DNA of 64,000 bases from positions 1 through 64,000 of the forward strand of contig JACRTY010000009.1 of the NCBI GenBank assembly GCA_014305025.1. The letters run 5' to 3'. This document shows positions 58,797-64,000 of the stretch, one piece after another. This DNA is from Candidatus Nyctobacter psychrophilus. GTDB lineage: Bacteria > Vulcanimicrobiota > Vulcanimicrobiia > Vulcanimicrobiales > Vulcanimicrobiaceae. The notes under the pieces were generated by a model, which saw nothing but the letters and a program-made list of their open reading frames with translations, ran no database searches and was not told the DNA's origin. Within the stretch, counting starts at the first letter, position 1; every line of letters begins with the position of its first letter. Both the position numbers and the translations under genes were made by a program.

Positions 58797-60236
58797 ATGA
58801 CCACGACCTCGCAGACGGGCTTGGACACGAGCCTGGGAACTGCGGCTCAACTCACGCCTCGACCTCAGCCGGCCCGCTTCGGGCGCTATTGGGGCCTGGT
58901 GCTGTTCGTTTCCGACCTCATCGTCACGTACGTGGCCGCGCTGCTCGCCGCGACCTTCACCCGCACGCCGCTGGCGCTGCTCGCGCGGGAGGAAGGGACG
59001 CTGCAGGCGGTCGTCTTCGGGGTCCTGCTGTGGATCATGCTGTTCGAGCGCATCGGCATGTACCGCCGCAGTTTCGCGGTCAACGCGCGCGACGAAGTTT
59101 ACGCGGCGCTCGCAGCCTCGACGATGGGTGTCCTCCCGACCCTGGCCATCTTTTTGCTGCTGCCCTCGCTTCTGCCGTACCGCCACCTCTTAGTCGGCAC
59201 GACCTTCCTCGCGGTCGTCTTTGTCTCGGCAACGCGCTTCATGGCCTACGCGGCCAAAGCCCGCGTGGCTCCCGCGCGCGGGCGCCGCATCGCCGTCGTA
59301 GGTACGCCCGAGCGCGTCGCCGCCGTGCCGCAAGATCTGTCGCTCACGAAGGCGGACAACGTCGTGCGTCTGGGGATCGATGATTTCGATGATGAGGTCG
59401 CCTCCAGCGGGGGCGACGTCACGAAACTCGACTGGCTCGAGTTCGCGCTCGAACACGGCTGCACCGAACTGATCGTGACCGAAGCGCTGCCACCCGAAAT
59501 CATGCCCGCGCTGTTACGCACGACGGAAGCGCGCGGACTTCGCCTGGCCTTTGCGCCCATGCGGATTCGCCCCCACGCCTGCGACTTCCAAGTTCGCCGC
59601 GACGGCGGCCTCGCGCTCCTCTATCCGCAAAGTTTGGCGATTTGCACGCCCGGCGCGGAGTTGCTGCGCCGGACGATCGATCTCGGGATCGCGCTGCCGG
59701 CGCTCCTTCTGCTCTCCCCGCTGATGGCCGCGATCGCCGCCGGCGTCGCGCTGGATCTGGGGGCGCCGATCTTCTATTTGCAAACGCGCGTCGGCAAGCT
59801 CGGCCGGCCTTTCCGCATGATCAAGTTCCGCACGATGCCGCTCGACGCCGAGGCAACCACGGGGCCGATCTGGGCACGCGCCGGGGAACCGCGCGTTTCA
59901 CGCTACGGCCGTTTCCTGCGCCGCATGAGTCTCGACGAACTTCCGCAGCTCTTCAACGTCGTGCGCGGCGACATGTCGATCGTCGGTCCCCGTCCGGAAC
60001 GTCCCTTCTACGTCGAGCAGTTCCGCAAAATGCTGCCGCGGTACGACGAGCGCCACTTGGTCCGTCCCGGCGTCACCGGCTGGTCGCACATTCACATGCA
60101 CCGCAACGTCGATACCTCGGCGATCGGCGAGCGGCTCAGTTACGACCTGTTCTATCTCGAGCATTGGTCGGTCTTCATGGACATCTTCATCGTGTGTAAG
60201 ACCGCGTTCGAATTTCTCTTTCACTCCGCGGTGTGA
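58797..60236 (+). CDS. Undecaprenyl-phosphate sugar transferase, WcaJ/PglC-related polyisoprenyl-phosphate hexose-1-phosphate transferase (479 aa)
   Basis: Starts exopolysaccharide units on undecaprenyl phosphate. Five hydrophobic segments and a CoA-binding-like domain in the N-terminal half, then the catalytic PNPT domain: FRMIKFRTMPLDAEATTGP, LRRMSLDELPQLFNVVRGDM and SIVGPRPERP, all with the usual acidic and arginine residues. The ATG at 58797 has almost no leader and no ribosome site, so translation may be leaderless. A structured repeat element follows the stop by four bases. Confidence 0.92.
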   Translation: MTTTSQTGLDTSLGTAAQLTPRPQPARFGRYWGLVLFVSDLIVTYVAALLAATFTRTPLALLAREEGTLQAVVFGVLLWIMLFERIGMYRRSFAVNARDEVYAALAASTMGVLPTLAIFLLLPSLLPYRHLLVGTTFLAVVFVSATRFMAYAAKARVAPARGRRIAVVGTPERVAAVPQDLSLTKADNVVRLGIDDFDDEVASSGGDVTKLDWLEFALEHGCTELIVTEALPPEIMPALLRTTEARGLRLAFAPMRIRPHACDFQVRRDGGLALLYPQSLAICTPGAELLRRTIDLGIALPALLLLSPLMAAIAAGVALDLGAPIFYLQTRVGKLGRPFRMIKFRTMPLDAEATTGPIWARAGEPRVSRYGRFLRRMSLDELPQLFNVVRGDMSIVGPRPERPFYVEQFRKMLPRYDERHLVRPGVTGWSHIHMHRNVDTSAIGERLSYDLFYLEHWSVFMDIFIVCKTAFEFLFHSAV

Positions 60237-60240
60237 CATA

Positions 60241-60399
60241 GTGTGCCGCCTCGGGAATAGCTTTACAGTCGCTCGGCGCTTTTCCGCCGCAGCCGCGTCG
60301 CTCCTCGCTCAAATGACGCTGTCATTCCACGCTCGTCGCTCCTTACTGCAGCGAAAAATCGCTCTCGCTTCGTGTAAACCTATTCCTGAGGCGGCACAC
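60241..60399 (+). repeat. Structured 3' element, copy B (inverted arms plus conserved core)
   Basis: Begins 4 bases after the WcaJ-type gene stop. Arms 60241-60266 and 60374-60399 are inverted repeats (24 of 26 match, for example GTGTGCCGCCTC/GAGGCGGCACAC). The core (60265-60373) repeats the blocks of copy A in the same order and orientation: 25 identical bases at 60265-60289, TCGCTCAAATGACG, GTCATTCC, GAAAAATCGCT. The arms of A and B share no sequence, yet each pair is self-complementary. See the main finding. Confidence 0.85.
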
Positions 60400-60403
60400 T
60401 CCG

Positions 60404-61729
60404 ATCGCTTCCATCCCGAAGCGTAGCCTCGCCACATCGATCCTGCACACGTTCGCGACGATCGTCGTCGGACAAGGTGCGCAGATTGCAGCGGGCATTG
60501 CGACTGCCCGAGCCTTCGGACCCGCCGGAAAAGGCATCATCAGTTACGCCGCCGTCTTCGTGATGTTTGCCGTCGCCGGCGTGGAGGGTCTGCGCAACGC
60601 GATCGCCTTTCAATTTGGGAACGAAGGCCGACCGCTCGGGCGCGTCTGGCACACGGCCCTGCGAATCCTCGCCGTGCTCGCTCCGGTCGGCTCGTTCGCG
60701 TTTCTAGCGCTCTGGCTGCACGATCGCTCCCAGCTGGCGTTTCTCTTCGTCGCGATTGCCTTTCCGTTTGCGGCGTACTTGCAAACCGTCAACATCGTCT
60801 ATTTGGTGCGCGGCGCCGTCGAACGGCTGAACACGCAAAATGCCTCGACGGTGGGCGCGGGAAGCGCGGTCGTCATTTTCATCGCCGTCGTGGGATTCCA
60901 CGCCAACATCATCGTGGTGCTGTCCATCTGGGCCGCCGGGCACGTCGCCGCCGCCTTGTGGGCCACGGTCGGGCTACCGGGGCTTCTGCGCGCCGCCGAA
61001 AACGCTCCCGACGCGACTGCTGCGACGGAGCGCTTGTGGCCCGAACAAGCGCGATTTGCCCTCAAGGGTGGCGCTTCGGCCGCCGTAACGCTGATCGCAT
61101 TGCGGATCGACATCATCATCGTCGGGTCGATGCTTGCCAAGAACTCGCTGGGCATCTATACGACGGCCCTTGCCGTCGCTGAACTTCTGACTGCGCTCAG
61201 CCGCTCGGTCACCTGGGCAACGACGGGCCGCATCTCGACGGCCCCCCGCGCCGCGGCCGTCGCGCTTACGGCGAAAGTCATCCGGCTGCTGCTCGCAGGG
61301 CAGGCCCTTGCGGCGACCGTCGTGTTCCTCGTCGGGCCGGCGGCGATTCATGTCTTCTACGGACCGCGTTTCGACGGCGCCGGGCTGCTCTTACGCATCG
61401 TGCTGGCACGAACGGTCGTCTACAGCGTCGACGGCGTCGTGTCGTACTTCATCTCGGTGCGCGCCGGACGACCCGGTACGCAGTTCGCCTTCGAACTCGG
61501 TACGCTCGTTCTGTGTGCCGTGTCGACGTCGCTGGCCGTCGGACGCTTCGGTCTCGTCGGTGCGGCGGTCGCAGCCACGGCAACGTTCCTCATCGCTTTC
61601 GCCGTCAAGCTTTCGTACTTCACGCACGTTGCGGGCGTACGCCCACGCGACGTCTTGCTGCCGCAGCTCGACGATGTGCCCCCGGCCGTTCGGCTTCGCT
61701 TAGCGCGCGTGCGACCGGTCGCGCGGTAA
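60404..61729 (+). CDS. Lipid-linked oligosaccharide flippase, Wzx-like (about 440 aa, start unclear)
   Basis: MATE/MOP-superfamily polysaccharide exporter with about 12 hydrophobic segments (VLAPVGSFAFLALWL, AGHVAAALWATVGLPGLLRA, YTTALAVAELLTALSRSVTW). Coding-like sequence for the first transmembrane helices (TSILHTFATIVVGQGAQIAA, then ARAFGPAGKGIISYAAVF) continues upstream of the first conventional codon, a GTG at 60560, but contains no ATG, GTG or TTG. I set the start at 60404, just after the repeat element's arm; it may be a rare codon (a CTG at 60386 is one option), or the true start was displaced by the element. It overlaps the convergent GT39-like gene by 30 bases. Confidence 0.7.
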   Translation: MASIPKRSLATSILHTFATIVVGQGAQIAAGIATARAFGPAGKGIISYAAVFVMFAVAGVEGLRNAIAFQFGNEGRPLGRVWHTALRILAVLAPVGSFAFLALWLHDRSQLAFLFVAIAFPFAAYLQTVNIVYLVRGAVERLNTQNASTVGAGSAVVIFIAVVGFHANIIVVLSIWAAGHVAAALWATVGLPGLLRAAENAPDATAATERLWPEQARFALKGGASAAVTLIALRIDIIIVGSMLAKNSLGIYTTALAVAELLTALSRSVTWATTGRISTAPRAAAVALTAKVIRLLLAGQALAATVVFLVGPAAIHVFYGPRFDGAGLLLRIVLARTVVYSVDGVVSYFISVRAGRPGTQFAFELGTLVLCAVSTSLAVGRFGLVGAAVAATATFLIAFAVKLSYFTHVAGVRPRDVLLPQLDDVPPAVRLRLARVRPVAR

Positions 61730-63403
61730 AAGACGCTCTACGAGTAATTTCCGGTGACGTGCGCGCGAACGCGTTGCATCGCCGCGCCGCAGCAGTTCTT
61801 GAATCGACGCCGAATAGAGCGGTCGTGCGGTGAGAACCCGGTAATCACGGGTAACCTCAGCGTCGAGAAAGCGGCATCCGAACGCATCGCCGCGCTGGTT
61901 ACAAACGTCGCCGCGGTAGAGGAAGATCGTGCGGCCGGGTGCGACCGCACCGAGCTTCACCGCAGCTTGAGCAGCACTCGTAAACGTAAAGGACGGCGGA
62001 TTGAAGCGCGTAAAATTCATCGCTTGCGGCAACGCCACGATTCGCGCGGGCCCGTGATAGTAGAAGCGCAACGGGCCCACCATCTCGGGATCAAAGACGA
62101 AGATCGTCTGCTCCGCGCTCGCATGCGCGTCCAGATAGGCGGCGGCACGACGGAAGTCGCCGGATTTGGCGAGCGCATGGTACGTACTCCACAGTGTTAG
62201 TGCGGTAAGAATCGCATACAGGCTCACGTAGGTTGCCAGTGCGATGTGACGCAACCGAGGCTGCGGTGCCGCGTCCAAAACGGCAAACACGGCCAGCACG
62301 GACGGAATCAAGAGCGCAACGCCGTGGCGCGGGAAAATCATCTTCTCGTGAAGCACGAGCGGCACGAGCGCGAAGCACGCGACAAGCGTGACGGCGATTG
62401 CACCGAGCGTGAGGTTGGCCCGCGTGAGTCGTGGGCGCGTCGCGATGGCCACGCCGACCGTCGCCAACAGCGCTGCATCGTAGACGCCGTTTGTCGGATA
62501 GCCCCACCAGTTTGAAAGCCAGCCATGCGGCAGCGCGAATGAAAGCGCGGTCTCGACGGGCGAAACGATATCGGGCCGAGTGGACATTGCGAGCGTTCGC
62601 GCACCTCCCATCTGCGCCGGCAAAAACGCGAGGACCGGCAAGGCGCCGACGACGACGCACGCCACGGCGATGCCGTAATTGCGCAGCGCCCGCCGGTCGT
62701 GGAGCAACAGGAGCGCGGCCGCTGCGCCGGCGAGCAGCAGAGCGGGATAGTACTGCGTGTAGAGCACGCCGAGCGCGCAGAACACGAAGGCGACTCGCGC
62801 AAACCGTGACGGTGCCGCCGCGATGAACCCGTCGAAATACGTCAGTATCAGCCCAGCCGAAAACAGCAACGCAAGCGCATACAGCCGGATCTCGACAGCC
62901 GCATAAATCGCAAACGGATTGAAAGCAAGTGCCGCCGCCACGACCGCCGGCGACGTTGCACGCAGATGGCGCGCCGCGAACGACCACGCGCAAACCACCG
63001 CACCAGCGACGCACAGAATCGAAAACCAGCGGGCGAACCAGACACTGCCGTCGAGCGTCCGCCAAGCCTCGAGCAGGAGCGGGTAGAGCGGCGGAAGCGC
63101 TTCAAAGCCGAGCGCGCTGCGCCACGCGAACGCAAAGCCGTGCGACGTCGTCCGCAGACTGTACCATTCGTCTTGCCAGATATTGAGGGACGCCGCCAAA
63201 AACGCGGTGAGCGCGCCGAAAGCGACGAGCACGACGACGAGGCCGCCGACGCGGGCGGATGCGGCCGCGCCGAAGCTCGCCTCGCGCAGCGTCGCGTTGC
63301 GGCCCGATGCGCCGGCGAAGGAGGCGCCCACTCGGGCAAAGATCGTCTGCGTAACGGCACCTCGGCTTGGCTGCAGTGTGGATGGTCCCCCTACCGGCTG
63401 CAT
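61700..63403 (-). CDS. GT39-like polytopic glycosyltransferase (567 aa)
   Basis: Many hydrophobic segments and the first luminal-loop motif NIWQDEWYSL with the Asp-Glu pair seen in GT39/PMT and ArnT-type enzymes, which transfer sugars from lipid-phosphate donors. LRRAAAYLDAHASAEQTIFV-type soluble C-terminal domain follows. ATG at 63403 is chosen from several in-frame starts; no good ribosome site. Likely decorates the exopolysaccharide or a membrane lipid. Confidence 0.8.
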   Translation of the reverse strand: MQPVGGPSTLQPSRGAVTQTIFARVGASFAGASGRNATLREASFGAAASARVGGLVVVLVAFGALTAFLAASLNIWQDEWYSLRTTSHGFAFAWRSALGFEALPPLYPLLLEAWRTLDGSVWFARWFSILCVAGAVVCAWSFAARHLRATSPAVVAAALAFNPFAIYAAVEIRLYALALLFSAGLILTYFDGFIAAAPSRFARVAFVFCALGVLYTQYYPALLLAGAAAALLLLHDRRALRNYGIAVACVVVGALPVLAFLPAQMGGARTLAMSTRPDIVSPVETALSFALPHGWLSNWWGYPTNGVYDAALLATVGVAIATRPRLTRANLTLGAIAVTLVACFALVPLVLHEKMIFPRHGVALLIPSVLAVFAVLDAAPQPRLRHIALATYVSLYAILTALTLWSTYHALAKSGDFRRAAAYLDAHASAEQTIFVFDPEMVGPLRFYYHGPARIVALPQAMNFTRFNPPSFTFTSAAQAAVKLGAVAPGRTIFLYRGDVCNQRGDAFGCRFLDAEVTRDYRVLTARPLYSASIQELLRRGDATRSRARHRKLLVERLLPRDRSHAR

Positions 63404-63463
63404 CGGCCCAAACGCACGCCGGCGCGAGGGCGGCCGCCCTAGGCTGCAGACGACCTCCGGCCG

Positions 63464-64000
63464 ATGACGTATACTATGACCGTGCTCGCCGCACCCCGAC
63501 TGACCGGCGCTCTCGTCGCTCGTTGCTTCGCGCTCCTTGCGGCCGCTTACGTTCTGTTCAGCTTCGCCGCGTACGTCGCCGTCGGTACTCCGCTGCATGC
63601 CGTGGTGATCGGCGCTCTCGGCCTCATCCCAATAGTGATCTATGTCAGCTTGCGTTGGCCGATCTACTTTCCGTTCAGCCTCTATGCGCTGCTGGTGCCC
63701 GTTGAAGCACTACTGCGAACCGGCGGTACAACCGGCCCCACGCTGACGAAATTCGCCTCCTTCGCAGTCGGTTTGGCCTTCCTCGCGCGCATCGTCCTCA
63801 CGCGCCGCGCACTGCTTCCGCCCCGTCCGTGGTTTGCGTGGGCCGCGTTTGTCTTCTTGGCGCTGGCGTCGGCCGGGTGGTCCGTGTACCAGACTGAAAC
63901 GCTCGATACCGTTGCTATCGTGCTTCAGCTCTTCTTGCTGTACACCATCGCGGCAATCTACCCGATGTCGGCCCTAGACGCCGTGCGGCTACGCCGCGTC
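63464..64000 (+). CDS. O-antigen polymerase/ligase-like membrane protein, truncated by the window end
   Basis: The frame starts at ATG 63464 (another in-frame ATG at 63476) and is still open at 64000, so only about 179 residues are seen. They include hydrophobic segments (FALLAAAYVLFSFAAYVAV, VIGALGLIPIVIYVSLRWPI, YFPFSLYALLVPVEALL, FVFLALASAGW) in the spacing typical of Wzy or WaaL-type proteins. It diverges from the GT39-like gene and belongs to the polysaccharide locus. Identification rests on the pattern and context. Confidence 0.65.
   Translation, partial: MTYTMTVLAAPRLTGALVARCFALLAAAYVLFSFAAYVAVGTPLHAVVIGALGLIPIVIYVSLRWPIYFPFSLYALLVPVEALLRTGGTTGPTLTKFASFAVGLAFLARIVLTRRALLPPRPWFAWAAFVFLALASAGWSVYQTETLDTVAIVLQLFLLYTIAAIYPMSALDAVRLRRV

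Noticed and set aside
1-64000. CRISPR arrays or complete insertion sequences
   Set aside because: No array of regular direct repeats with spacers and no intact transposase gene was seen; the only mobile-looking items are short remnants.

Overview
The window is high-GC bacterial DNA, densely packed with genes. GTG and TTG starts and 4-base start/stop overlaps (ATGA, GTGA, TTGA) are common. Housekeeping blocks include rpsK-rpsD-rpoA-rplQ, trpDCF and trpBA, and yceD-rpmF-fabHDG-acpP-ffh-rpsP-khpA-rimM. No rRNA gene or phylogenetic marker settles the taxon. An outer-membrane barrel protein, DUF11 surface proteins, a Wzx/Wzy-type exopolysaccharide locus, a CxxC-type S4 and DUF5069/DUF2382 proteins suggest a diderm environmental lineage. 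Candidatus Eremiobacterota (WPS-2) is my best guess, by inference only.

Layout. 1-10.7 kb: a minus-strand operon of five overlapping secreted genes (four DUF11-type proteins and one 1277-aa outer-membrane barrel protein), followed by a structured repeat element. 11-18 kb: PHB-depolymerase-type esterase, a small phasin-like protein, pruA diverging from lhgO, a sulfurtransferase and secreted unknowns. 18-26 kb: tryptophan genes split into trpDCF and trpBA by an opposite-strand insert that holds a toxin-antitoxin remnant and an SNF2 helicase/zinc-ribbon gene pair. 26-29.3 kb: a Pycsar-effector-like membrane protein, then rplQ-rpoA-rpsD-rpsK with its own promoter. 29.5-33.8 kb: serine protease, decayed TetR/EmrB efflux locus, VKOR-like, DUF2382, stalk-domain and BrkB genes.

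33.7-40.8 kb: a six-gene operon that reads as the aerobic 2-aminobenzoyl-CoA (anthranilate) degradation pathway. 42-43.6 kb: a gene-poor accessory patch with PIN-like and other broken toxin-type genes, sitting where trmD would usually follow rimM. 43.6-50.3 kb: fatty-acid, SRP and ribosome-maturation genes behind a good sigma-70 promoter; plsX, fabF, rnc, smc and ftsY are missing from this position. 50.4-53.3 kb: lytic transglycosylase with two related small coiled-coil proteins, tRNA-Ile, tRNA-Ala and DUF5069. 53.4-64 kb: exopolysaccharide genes (three glycosyltransferases, WcaJ-type initiating transferase, flippase, GT39-like enzyme, truncated polymerase/ligase).

The most unusual signal is a pair of roughly 150-base elements (270-413 and 60241-60399). 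Each starts a few bases after a stop codon, in the same orientation relative to the gene. They share a conserved core, but it is enclosed by long self-complementary arms whose sequences are unrelated between the two copies. Other items of note: fabH and the flippase lack a conventional start codon for their conserved N-termini, long inverted repeats lie at rpsD/rpoA and ffh, and the trp operon is interrupted.
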